Source: an uncultured Burkholderiales bacterium
GTDB lineage: Bacteria > Pseudomonadota > Gammaproteobacteria > Burkholderiales > Burkholderiaceae_C
Assembly (NCBI GenBank): GCA_903861115.1
Contig: CAIOTD010000159.1
Location: 1-43,209 of the forward strand
DNA: 43,209 nt
Reading direction: 5' to 3'
A program made the position numbers and the translations under genes. A model generated the notes under the pieces. That model saw only the letters and a list, made by a program, of their open reading frames with translations, had not been told where the DNA came from and did no database searches. This document shows, one piece after another, positions 1 through 6,275 of this stretch (position 1 is its first letter; each line of letters starts with the position of its first letter).

Positions 1-445
1 CATACAGGAATTCGGAAGTTAGTTTTTTGGGGAAGCGAGGCTTTACTCGAAAATTAAACTGTCGGTTGCCCAGTTTGAAAACGCCATGACGTTTGTGGTT
101 GTAGACCAGCGTGCTGTTGTAGAGCTGAGTGGTGCCCAGGCCCACCGCGTTGTATGACGACGGAGAAAACACCAAAAAATCCTTGTCACGCAGAAATCCT
201 CTCACCACCTGTTCGTCAGTGGGTGGCAAGGGACCAAAGTTCGATTGCTTGGGTGCGTAGTAAAGCCCTTGAGCCAATTTTTTGAGCACCCCAGTGGACA
301 CCAGTTCATTCAGATGTCGATCAACTGCATTACTCAGGCGAGCAAGCTCTTCACGCCGATAGACACGGCCAGCTTGCAGCTCGTGCGCAAGGTGCGCTGT
401 GGCACCCCTTAGGGGAGGCGTAAATGGTGTGGCAGCGGCTGACAT
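1..445 (-). CDS. AbiEi-like (DUF6088-type) antitoxin, C-terminus beyond left edge
   Basis: The reading frame is open from an ATG at 445 to the window edge, so about 148 N-terminal residues are visible and the C-terminal part is missing. The N-terminus looks like a winged-helix 'reader' (motifs GRVYRREELARLSNAVDRHL and GVLKKLAQGLYYAPK), followed by FGPLPPTDEQVVRGFL and a segment beginning FLVFSPSSYNAVGLGTTQLY. This arrangement is typical of the AbiEi/DUF6088 family, the DNA-binding antitoxins of type IV toxin-antitoxin pairs, which normally precede a nucleotidyltransferase toxin of the AbiEii family. Such a partner would lie further left, outside the window. There is no clear Shine-Dalgarno sequence before the ATG. 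The family call rests on remembered motif patterns. A second, unrelated copy of an AbiEi-type gene lies about 2 kb away at 2487-3227. Confidence 0.6.
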   Translation of the reverse strand, partial: MSAAATPFTPPLRGATAHLAHELQAGRVYRREELARLSNAVDRHLNELVSTGVLKKLAQGLYYAPKQSNFGPLPPTDEQVVRGFLRDKDFLVFSPSSYNAVGLGTTQLYNSTLVYNHKRHGVFKLGNRQFNFRVKPRFPKKLTSEFLY

Positions 446-722
446 AGAGGCTTTTTCATTGAAGTTTCATGCATTTTAGCGCTTCTTGCCCGACGTGTCA
501 CTCCCCTTGATTTGAGTGCATTGTTGGGCTGCGGACGCGGACGCAAGGGCGATTTACGGAATTGAACCGCCGTCCGCAATTCTGTAGAGTTGGACGTATT
601 CGATGGAGGCGTTCCCATTGGGGGACGGCGCTGAATTGGGGATTGTTTGCAGGAAATAGATGAGGCCCGCAGGGGCTACTCTGGGGCTGTTTGCGCAGTG
701 GTTACGCCCCACCACCATATGC

Positions 723-752
723 GGGGGACAGATTTTCTCTGTCCCCCTTTTT
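723..752 (+). terminator. Strong intrinsic terminator
   Basis: A perfect 10-bp stem (GGGGGACAGA at 723-732 with TCTGTCCCCC at 738-747) closes a 5-base loop and is followed by five T residues. It reads as a rho-independent terminator for plus-strand transcription. No intact gene lies upstream on that strand, so it may be left from a lost gene or belong to a leader. Confidence 0.7.
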
Positions 753-759
753 CATGTCC

Positions 760-794
760 GGAAAGCCCTGTATCAGCGGGCTTCCGCGTTTTTT
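760..794 (+). terminator. Second terminator-like hairpin
   Basis: GGAAAGCCC (760-768) pairs with GGGCTTCC (778-785) with one bulged A and a 9-base loop; CGCG-type spacer and a run of six T (789-794) follow. It sits only a few bases after the first terminator and just before the fragment at 812. It could terminate or attenuate transcription. Confidence 0.45.
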
Positions 795-811
795 CTTGTG
801 GACGCGGTCTG

Positions 812-1078
812 ATGGTTCAGTGTCTGGACTGTGGCCCTTTTCGACTCGATCCAACCAGTCAGCGCAGTTGGCTGTTGGACGATGAATGGCTGATTCGCAA
901 GTTGCGTGGCGCGTTGTACATTGCTGCGCACTCAACGGTATCGCCCATCGCAGAGGGTGTTTGGGACATTGGGAGGTACAAGAAACGGCCGGTGGTGCTG
1001 GCTCGCCGGATTGATCTGGTCGAGCGCCACGGGCTGCGGATTTTTCATGGACCGGAGCCACGAAACCAAAGCTGGGGA
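812..1078 (+). pseudogene. Fragment of an unidentified gene, cut at about 1076
   Basis: From an ATG at 812 about 88 codons look protein-like: a CLDC cysteine pair near the start, then WLLDDEWLIRKLRGALYIAA, then EGVWDIGRYKKRPVVLARR, ending around RNQSW. After about position 1076 the frame continues but reads as the antisense of the reverse-transcriptase fragment on the other strand, so the real gene seems to stop at the join. I do not recognise the family. There is no clear ribosome binding site, and two terminators lie immediately upstream. My interpretation is a 3'-truncated relic produced by a deletion or rearrangement. It could also be chance coding character in GC-rich DNA. Confidence 0.35.
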
Positions 1079-1536
1079 TTGCCAAACGACGTTTTTCGAT
1101 CAAGTGTGGCATCGAACAACTGTCCAACGAACAGAATCCAAAGCGCCGAGACCGCTTGGAGATCGACAGTGGGTCGAACGACCAGACGAAGCGAAGCTGA
1201 TGCCCGTTGTCCGGCAGCGTTGAATCGATACTGCCAGTCTTGTTTGGGATCCAAAGCGCGGAAATGACCTTCATTGTTTGTATCCCACGCTGTGCAGTCG
1301 ACCGACTTCGGCAGATATGCATGGTCTCCGATGAAAGCGCTATCGTTATGCCAGTCGGCTTGACGCTCTACAAGTCGACTGCGAAGTTTTCTCAGATTCG
1401 CATCCAGGGACTGTTCGTACTTAGTGAAAGCCAACGCATGAAAGTGCGTGTTTTCGTAGAACGCCTCAGCCTTGGCTTTGCGATAGGCAACGTACAGATT
1501 GCCCAGACTAAATATGTCTCCTTCATTTTTTCTCAT
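1045..1536 (-). pseudogene. N-terminal stub of a defence-type reverse transcriptase
   Basis: The 163-codon frame begins with DIFSLGNLYVAYRKAKAEAF and FHALAFTKYE, and near its end carries LRLVVRPTVDLQAVSALWIL followed by FDATLDRKTSFGN. The latter matches the RT fingers/palm pattern 'R.(I/V)..P..D..V..AL......D..F...S.G' of group II-intron-like and UG/Abi-type reverse transcriptases. The frame loses this character right after FGN (about 1078) and stops 11 codons later, before the catalytic YxDD motif, so the product cannot polymerise DNA. It starts 33 bp after the abiEii stop on the same strand and was probably cotranscribed with the abiE operon. The class (DRT type) cannot be assigned. Assignment to RT is by motif recognition only. 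Confidence 0.6.
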
Positions 1537-1569
1537 AGGTCTTCTTCACATCTGTTCGTAAAGCCGTAT

Positions 1570-2490
1570 CTATTGTTGTTTAAATCGCTGCTCAAGCTCT
1601 TCGCGCTGGAAGCCGAATTTCGCCGGATTTTTTGACTTCAAATTGTTTAGATTCTGCAGCTTCCATTTGATGGCTGGCAGATCTTCCAAATGTTTGATTG
1701 GCAGAAGTGACCAGTCCGGGTTGGCATCCACCAGAGATAGTAAGAAATTTCTGTGGTTTTGAGTCAGCGCCTGTGGAAGCTCGATCATCAATCGTTGCTG
1801 GGTATTGAGCAGAGCATCGAGTTTGATGGGCTCTGATGTCATTCCTACAAACTCGTTTTTGAAAGTCTCTTCCATCGGTTGAGGATTGGAAAACAAGACT
1901 TCATGCACGGGTCTGTTGTGACCAGCCAGATAGACCACAAAGCAGTCCAGAATTTCTTCAGTCAACCCATGGCTTTCGTACATCTTGAGGACGTCGAAAA
2001 GATCGCGTGGGTGCTGTCTGTCCATTGCAGCAACCAGTTTGCTACCATAAAGTTCAGAGGGGGAGAGCACTGGGATCCGGATATTTTTGGAAAACAGCGC
2101 TTGTGTTTTTTCTGACAGTGAGCATGTTTGTACCGGCAGGACTGTTCCCCGAAAAACGAAATTCACTTCAACTTTGACTTCAGCTTCTGCGCTGAAGATG
2201 TCAAGCTTCACTTCATCACCGCCATGCACTTTCCTAGTTCGAGTTGCATAGCCCATTTCGGCGGTCGCTTCCTCAATGCGCTGAATCTCTTGGGCGATTT
2301 CTTTCAGTGCTGTATCTCTGTCAGCCAGGTGATTAATGAAGACGACGTCAATGTCCACTGACAGCCGTGGCAGGTCCTGAACGAACAGGTTCAGTGCTGT
2401 TCCTCCCTTCATTGCAAATCGAGGGGTTTGAACTACTGTTGGGGCGATGTCCAACAGCAGGTTGACCGTTTGTACGAAGGTGGGATTCAT
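1570..2490 (-). CDS. abiEii: Type IV toxin AbiEii, nucleotidyltransferase
   Basis: This 306-residue protein carries the AbiEii/DUF1814 nucleotidyltransferase signature. GGTAL is at residues 29-33, and the SxDxD metal-binding motif is SVDIDVVF, with Asp46 and Asp48. A third acidic strand lies near KVEVNF, and the downstream motif KLVAAMDRQHPRDLFDV spans residues 151-167. Family members transfer nucleotides to tRNA acceptor ends or related targets, causing reversible growth arrest, and are neutralised without direct protein contact by an AbiEi antitoxin. I chose ATG 2490 over upstream in-frame starts because it overlaps the abiEi stop in a classical ATGA coupling. All catalytic motifs are present, so it should be active. 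It is followed by the reverse-transcriptase stub. Confidence 0.85.
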   Translation of the reverse strand: MNPTFVQTVNLLLDIAPTVVQTPRFAMKGGTALNLFVQDLPRLSVDIDVVFINHLADRDTALKEIAQEIQRIEEATAEMGYATRTRKVHGGDEVKLDIFSAEAEVKVEVNFVFRGTVLPVQTCSLSEKTQALFSKNIRIPVLSPSELYGSKLVAAMDRQHPRDLFDVLKMYESHGLTEEILDCFVVYLAGHNRPVHEVLFSNPQPMEETFKNEFVGMTSEPIKLDALLNTQQRLMIELPQALTQNHRNFLLSLVDANPDWSLLPIKHLEDLPAIKWKLQNLNNLKSKNPAKFGFQREELEQRFKQQ

Positions 2491-3227
2491 TTTTTGAGAT
2501 GAAGAATTTTCTTGTCCCTGGTCACTGCAACCCAACGACTTGAACTTCCGAGCCGATCGCTGTGTTTCTTGGCCACTTCAAGCCAGGGTAGCTCAAGACT
2601 TTCGGCCAAAGATTTGGCCAACCGCACTACCTTTACACGTGTCGTGTGGGCCAACAATGTTTCAAGAACATCAGGGCGCAGGTGCCGAACGCTTTCTGCG
2701 ACGTTCAACGTCTCTTCCAATGACTGAAGCTTGCCCGTGTCACTGAAGAGTTCAAGCAACGCTCTTTCCGGGACGGAAACCATTGCTTTTGGGTTTCCTG
2801 CCGGAAGTGGTGCAAGACCGAACCCTTGGGGCAGGGCGTTGTCAAAAATCCTAGTTGACTGGTAGGTGACATTGAACAGGTCGGTGAACCATGCCGGAAG
2901 TCGTCCCGCCTTGAGTCCCCATAGGTTCAACCGTTCTTGATGTGCAAGGTTGTGGCGTGTCCCTCGCCAAGCCAGGGCGGTTTTCCCTCCAACGTGCAAT
3001 TCTGGAACTTCGAGCGACAGGTACGCCAATGCTTTGTTCATGTCCAGTTTGGCGTTTGGCACTTGGTACACGCCACGTCCCAATCTCTTGAGCCAGCCTG
3101 ACTGGGCTAAGCGGGCTGCAGCAGTCGAAGGTAAGCCCAGAGCCTGCAGGTCGCGGGAACCGTATGGCGTGTCCCAGTCCAGCTTGCTCAGCAGCTCTTT
3201 GATTGAAATATTTTCAGAAACTCGCAT
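2487..3227 (-). CDS. abiEi: Type IV antitoxin / repressor AbiEi
   Basis: This 246-residue protein starts with a winged helix-turn-helix region (SIKELLSKLDWDTPYGSRDL then LARSGWLKRLGRGVYQVPN-like order, residues about 8-60). It continues with the AbiEi C-terminal domain containing LHVGGKTALAWRGTRHNLAH and a basic C-terminus. AbiEi proteins repress their own operon and neutralise the AbiEii toxin. The stop overlaps the abiEii start by four bases, so the two are translationally coupled. No obvious Shine-Dalgarno sequence precedes the ATG. Fifty-four bases upstream begins the inverted-repeat operator (3281-3344), and a related core (TGAAAATATTTCA on the minus strand, 3203-3215) lies inside the first codons. 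This fits the autoregulation known for abiE systems. Confidence 0.8.
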   Translation of the reverse strand: MRVSENISIKELLSKLDWDTPYGSRDLQALGLPSTAAARLAQSGWLKRLGRGVYQVPNAKLDMNKALAYLSLEVPELHVGGKTALAWRGTRHNLAHQERLNLWGLKAGRLPAWFTDLFNVTYQSTRIFDNALPQGFGLAPLPAGNPKAMVSVPERALLELFSDTGKLQSLEETLNVAESVRHLRPDVLETLLAHTTRVKVVRLAKSLAESLELPWLEVAKKHSDRLGSSSRWVAVTRDKKILHLKK

Positions 3228-3280
3228 TTGAGGTCAACTATCGCAAATTTTTCAAACAATGGCAAGTGGTCCTGACCGTA

Positions 3281-3344
3281 GATGTTTGAAATATTTCACG
3301 AAAACAGCATTTTGGAGTAAATTTCTTGAAATATTTCAAACATC
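3281..3344 (-). promoter_or_regulatory. abiE operator: paired 18-bp inverted repeats
   Basis: GATGTTTGAAATATTTCA at 3281-3298 is repeated as its exact reverse complement TGAAATATTTCAAACATC at 3327-3344, with a 28-bp spacer. Each arm also contains the perfect 12-bp palindrome TGAAATATTTCA. Studied AbiEi proteins bind two inverted repeats in the abiE promoter and repress cooperatively; the position here, directly upstream of abiEi, fits that role. The arms lie close to where a promoter for the operon would be, but I cannot place its -10 and -35 boxes. Confidence 0.7.
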
Positions 3345-3479
3345 TGGAGTCTCGGATGTCGACTCTGGGAATAAGGAACTGGAGATATCGCCAAAGTTCC
3401 TTGATCAGTTCCTTATCAGTTCCCCGTTGATTTCCTGAAATAGCAGCGTTGTCCCTCAGCTCTCTGAAAGGAGTGACCC

Positions 3480-3683
3480 ATGCCCCCACGGCAAATCCTG
3501 AGTGAGGCCGATCTGGCCTCGCGATGGGGCATGAGTCCCAAGACCCTCCAACGTTGGCGAATGGAAGGGCGTGGCCCCCATTATTTGAAGCTGGGCAAGC
3601 GGGTGAACTATCCCCTCAATGCCGTGATTGCCTTCGAGAACTGCGTCCAGCACGTCTCCACCTCACAACGAGCTACTGCCTAA
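3480..3683 (+). CDS. AlpA-family / excisionase-like small DNA-binding protein
   Basis: This 67-residue protein contains a MerR-like winged helix: LSEADLASRWGMSPKTLQRW, then RGPHYLKLGKRVNYPLNAVI. This is the usual pattern of AlpA/HTH_17 regulators found in prophages, integrative elements and genomic islands, where they control excision or integrase genes. A good ribosome binding site (AAAGGAG) precedes the ATG. A second start with AAGGAG lies 10 bases after its stop, so it heads a small operon whose downstream gene is truncated. The gene diverges from abiEi, and the abiE operator lies between them. No integrase is visible, so the element it served is probably partly lost. Confidence 0.75.
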   Translation: MPPRQILSEADLASRWGMSPKTLQRWRMEGRGPHYLKLGKRVNYPLNAVIAFENCVQHVSTSQRATA

Positions 3684-3693
3684 GGAGCCCCCA

Positions 3694-3837
3694 ATGAATC
3701 ACCTCCAATTGCAACAGGCGGCCTTGCCTGACCTCTCCGAGAGCCAGATCAGCCAACCGAAGTTTCAGCTACTCAGCCAATATCACCTTGTTGTCTCAGT
3801 GAGTTTCGCGGCGCAGGCGAGCCCAGAGGTGTTGTAG
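3694..3837 (+). CDS. Small ORF behind the AlpA-like gene, probably truncated
   Basis: A 47-residue product starting MNHLQLQQAALPDL follows a good ribosome binding site (AAGGAG at 3681-3686). I do not recognise the family. Genes in this place after AlpA-like regulators usually encode larger replication or hypothetical proteins. The N-terminus looks coding (regular codon choice, sensible start site), but the frame stops at 3835-3837 just before a region of mixed relics, so I read it as a shortened gene. Confidence 0.45.
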   Translation: MNHLQLQQAALPDLSESQISQPKFQLLSQYHLVVSVSFAAQASPEVL

Positions 3838-3929
3838 CACTAGGTTGGTGAAAAAAATGTGGACGCGGGTTCAAATCCAAACCGCTCAATCACGCTCTAG
3901 TACCACCCAGTATGTTTGAGTGTGAATAG

Positions 3930-4316
3930 AAAGTTGCAAAGTCGTCAACCATCCACCCCTTTGAAGATGGTAACGGGCGGATGGCGCGTGCAGTAGGAGA
4001 CATGGCATGGGCTAAAGCTGAAGCCTCGGTACAACGCAACTACAGCATGTCAGCGCAGATACAGTGTGAGCGTAAGACTTACTACGATCATCTAGAAGCA
4101 ACCCAAAAGGGAAGCATGGGTGTTACCGATGGGTTGGAGTGGTTTCTAGCGTGCTTGCTCAGATGCCTTCTGGGGGCGGAACAGACGCTCGCCGCAGTGC
4201 TGATGAAGGCACGCTATTGGCGGCATTGGGCAGGCAAGCCGATGAATCAGCGACAGATTAAATTACTCAACAAGATTTTGGATCGCCTCGACAGCAAACC
4301 ATACCCTATTTTTTGA
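3930..4316 (+). pseudogene. Relic of a Fic-family (DUF4172-type) protein
   Basis: The frame opens after a stop at 3927 and includes IHPFEDGNGRMARAVGDMA from 3951. That is the full Fic active-site motif HPFxxGNGRxxR, including the catalytic His. It is followed by typical Fic C-terminal sequence (YSMSAQIQCERKTYYDHLE, GLEWFLACLLRCLLGAEQTL, ending LLNKILDRLDSKPYPIF). Fic proteins transfer AMP or related groups to target proteins. The N-terminal 200 or so residues, with the inhibitory and substrate-binding parts, are absent, and the C-terminal wing is cut short. There is no proper start codon before the motif; an ATG at 3981 would already leave out the HPF part. It is a pseudogene truncated at both ends. 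Confidence 0.75.
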
Positions 4317-4635
4317 AAATTATTTCACATAAATAATTGTTTATTTTTTTTAAATTAAACAAGAAGCAAATCATTTGAGTGCACCGAAAGCGTACATTTA
4401 AAAGAAAAACCGCACCAAAAAAATGCAAAAACAATTAATTTGTGTTCCTTTAATCGCTGGGAATTTTCAAAATTTACATTGATCGATCAAAAACAATATT
4501 TTGTTAATACCTACGATTTAAATTGTCAACGTTTTGCAAAAAAAACGACACTTTACTGACTTATTTGTTCTGGCTTAAAAAATGCTATTACACTTCGTTG
4601 ACAGAATTTAAACCTTTTTTTAACTCGGAGAAAAC
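4317..4635 (+). other. AT-rich upstream region of the porin gene
   Basis: This 319-bp stretch is far richer in A and T than the rest of the window and contains no gene. Phased A and T runs suggest curved DNA or UP-element-like sequence. It contains the perfect palindrome TTGATCGATCAA at 4479-4490, a possible regulator site. A candidate promoter (4565-4591) and the ribosome binding site GGAG (about 4626-4629) lie at its right end. It marks the boundary between the decayed island and ordinary chromosomal genes. Confidence 0.5.
4565..4591 (+). promoter_or_regulatory. Candidate sigma-70 promoter of the porin gene
   Basis: TTGTTC (4565-4570) and the extended -10 TGC-TATTAC (4583-4591) are separated by 15 bases, slightly short, but the TGn extension compensates. 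It would give a leader of about 40 bases. TTGACA at 4598-4603 is an alternative -35, but no good -10 follows it. Confidence 0.4.
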
Positions 4636-5679
4636 ATGCAAAGTACTTTTAAGAAAACACTTTTGATTTCATTGTTGGCTGGTGCAGGCATTGCTGCTCA
4701 CGCTGAAGGTTTCGGTTTCTATGCTTTGATCGATGGCGGCATTGCTTCTACAGCAATTTCTGGCGGTAAAGCAAAAACAGGAACAACAACTGAATTCATC
4801 ACAGGTGGTTTCGCTCCTAACTTCTTTGGCTTAACAGCTGAGAAAAGCTTGGGCGACGGCTACACAGGTGGCGTTAAGTTAGAGCAAGGTTTTTTGTTGA
4901 ACGCTACTGACTCACAGTCATACGCTTTCGGCGGAAACACAATTTTCAATCGCCAAGCCAATTTGTACGTTAAAGGTTCATCAGGTACTTTGGTTGTTGG
5001 TACACAATCCAACTTCGCTTTTGACAGCGTGTTGTTTGCTGATCCAAGAAGCGGTTCAAACTATGGCTCTTCATTGGCCACAGTGGACATTGACGGCGCA
5101 TTGGGCACCATCGAAAAAGGCGCGATTTCTTACAAATCACCTTCAATGAACGGTTTTACATTGGGTGCTGAGTTCACATCCAAGAACAACACATCAACTG
5201 TTGCGACAAGAGACGGCAATGCAGTTTCTTTGACATACAGTCAGGCAGCATTGGGCGCAACTTTGGCTTCTTACCAAGCTCAAGCAGTTGGCACAAGCGG
5301 TACAGTGGGTGGTTTGACATACAACTTGGGTGCGTTGACACTCAAAGGTATTGCTTTGAACCAAAAGACACCTACATACAACAGCTTGAACACAACTGGT
5401 GTTGGTGGTAACTACGTTTACACACCCACAACTACTTTTGACTTCGGCGCTTACACAAGCAAAGACTCTAAGAGTGGTTACAACACAAACACTTATGCTG
5501 CTGGCGTTTACTACAAATTCTTGAAGGATTTGACAGTTTATGGTCAATACGCAAACGTGAAAAACAGCGGCACACCTAGCGCTGCTTCTAACTTCACATG
5601 GTCTTCAAACGCCAACTTCATCGCAACTGGTCAAACAGCTTCATCAGTTAACGTGGGTTTGTTGTTCGGCTTTTTCTAA
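4636..5679 (+). CDS. Betaproteobacterial outer-membrane porin
   Basis: This 347-residue protein has a clear Sec signal peptide (FKKTLLISLLAGAGIAAHA, cut before EGFGFY). Alternating beta-strand sequence follows, and it ends in phenylalanine (GLLFGFF), the Omptin/porin C-terminal signal recognised by the BAM complex. It is of normal length for the trimeric general porins of Burkholderiales (OmpC-like / porin_4 group) and should admit small hydrophilic solutes through the outer membrane. GGAG sits 7 bases before the ATG. Codon use differs from the neighbours, with ACA nearly always chosen for threonine, as expected of a very highly expressed gene. It stands alone with its own promoter region and a strong terminator. 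Confidence 0.92.
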   Translation: MQSTFKKTLLISLLAGAGIAAHAEGFGFYALIDGGIASTAISGGKAKTGTTTEFITGGFAPNFFGLTAEKSLGDGYTGGVKLEQGFLLNATDSQSYAFGGNTIFNRQANLYVKGSSGTLVVGTQSNFAFDSVLFADPRSGSNYGSSLATVDIDGALGTIEKGAISYKSPSMNGFTLGAEFTSKNNTSTVATRDGNAVSLTYSQAALGATLASYQAQAVGTSGTVGGLTYNLGALTLKGIALNQKTPTYNSLNTTGVGGNYVYTPTTTFDFGAYTSKDSKSGYNTNTYAAGVYYKFLKDLTVYGQYANVKNSGTPSAASNFTWSSNANFIATGQTASSVNVGLLFGFF

Positions 5680-5730
5680 ATCGACTCTTAAGTTGGTTTG
5701 AAATTACCCGGCGACGGGTAAGCAATTAAA

Positions 5731-5759
5731 AAGTGCGCTTCACGGCGCACTTTTTTTTT
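5731..5759 (+). terminator. Porin transcription terminator
   Basis: AAGTGCGC (5731-5738) pairs with GCGCACTT (5745-5752) around a short loop and is followed by a run of T to 5759. A smaller hairpin, TTACCC/GGGTAA (5704-5721), precedes it. Confidence 0.9.
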
Positions 5760-6219
5760 GCCAATGTTGTTCGCGTCAGGCTTGTATCTTTTTCAAAGAT
5801 CAAGCGGTTCAATGCAGCCCGGCTAGGGTGTATCTTTGGGGGCAGCGCAGTCTTGGTCAAGTGCTGAGCCTTCATCTATTTTGCGACCTGCCACGCAATC
5901 CCCCGATGGAAGGTCACGGCTGTTGCCTCTTGCCGCATGGCCTCTTTGGCAAGGAAGCCATCAATGCGTGATCCAATCTTTATTCATTTTGATTGCCTCA
6001 GCAGCAATTTGAGCCGAGTCTTTGCCAAATCCAAGTCGGTTTGAGGTGTCTGTCGTGATTGCTTGAGAAATCCATGACGCCAAGTTCAGTTGACGGTCTT
6101 TGCAATAAGCCCTGGGGTCATTGAAGAGCACTGCAACGCTATTGTGAGTCCTGTGCCTTTGTGAGCAATCGACGCTCCTCGTGAAGTTTTAGACCTTGCG
6201 GGCTTGAACTCTTCAGGAC
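5760..6219. other. Intergenic stretch, possibly a decayed gene on the minus strand
   Basis: No intact gene is present. Minus-strand frames contain short protein-like pieces (for example SRIDGFLAKEAMRQEATAV near 5910-5970 and LASWISQAITTDTSNRLGFG near 6015-6090) that lie in different frames and are broken by stops. This could be a degraded gene or chance. I see no promoter or repeat that I would defend. Confidence 0.3.
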
Positions 6220-6252
6220 AAAAAAAAGGATCGCAGAGTTGCGATCCTTTTT
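6220..6252 (-). terminator. Terminator of the nucleoside transporter operon
   Basis: On the minus strand AAAGGATCGCA pairs with TGCGATCCTTT around a 4-base loop and is followed by eight T. It lies 24 bases after the stop of the substrate-binding protein gene. An extra palindrome, ATCTAGAC-GG-GTCTAGAT (6258-6275), sits between the stop codon and the terminator. Confidence 0.9.
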
Positions 6253-6275
6253 GATGCATCTAGACGGGTCTAGAT

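Larger units (their letters stand above)
446..811. other. Gene-poor stretch with hairpins
   Basis: I see no supportable gene here. It separates the edge AbiEi-like gene from a gene fragment on the plus strand. It contains a long-range 7-bp inverted repeat (GCGGACG at 531-537 with CGTCCGC at 571-577) and two terminator-like hairpins on the plus strand, listed separately. Frames stay open across part of it only because the region is GC-rich. Confidence 0.4.

Noticed and set aside
702-1322. Long minus-strand frame of about 206 codons opposite the plus-strand fragment
   Set aside because: Its product is rich in Ser, Arg, Pro and Cys without family features, it contains the reverse complement of two terminators, and the RT frame explains the right part better.
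1207-1635. Plus-strand frame antisense to the RT stub and abiEii end
   Set aside because: No ribosome binding site and no protein-like motifs; it mirrors the codon pattern of the minus-strand genes.
3860-3885. tRNA gene suggested by GGGTTCAAATCC
   Set aside because: Only a T-loop-like string is present; the T stem does not pair and no anticodon or acceptor arms can be drawn. It is kept only as a possible old attachment site.
4479-4490. FNR box before the porin (TTGATCGATCAA)
   Set aside because: An FNR box needs four bases between TTGAT and ATCAA; here there are only two.
5194-5547. Cysteine-rich minus-strand frame inside the porin gene
   Set aside because: The cysteines come from reading the porin's many ACA/GCA codons backwards; the porin frame is clearly the real one.
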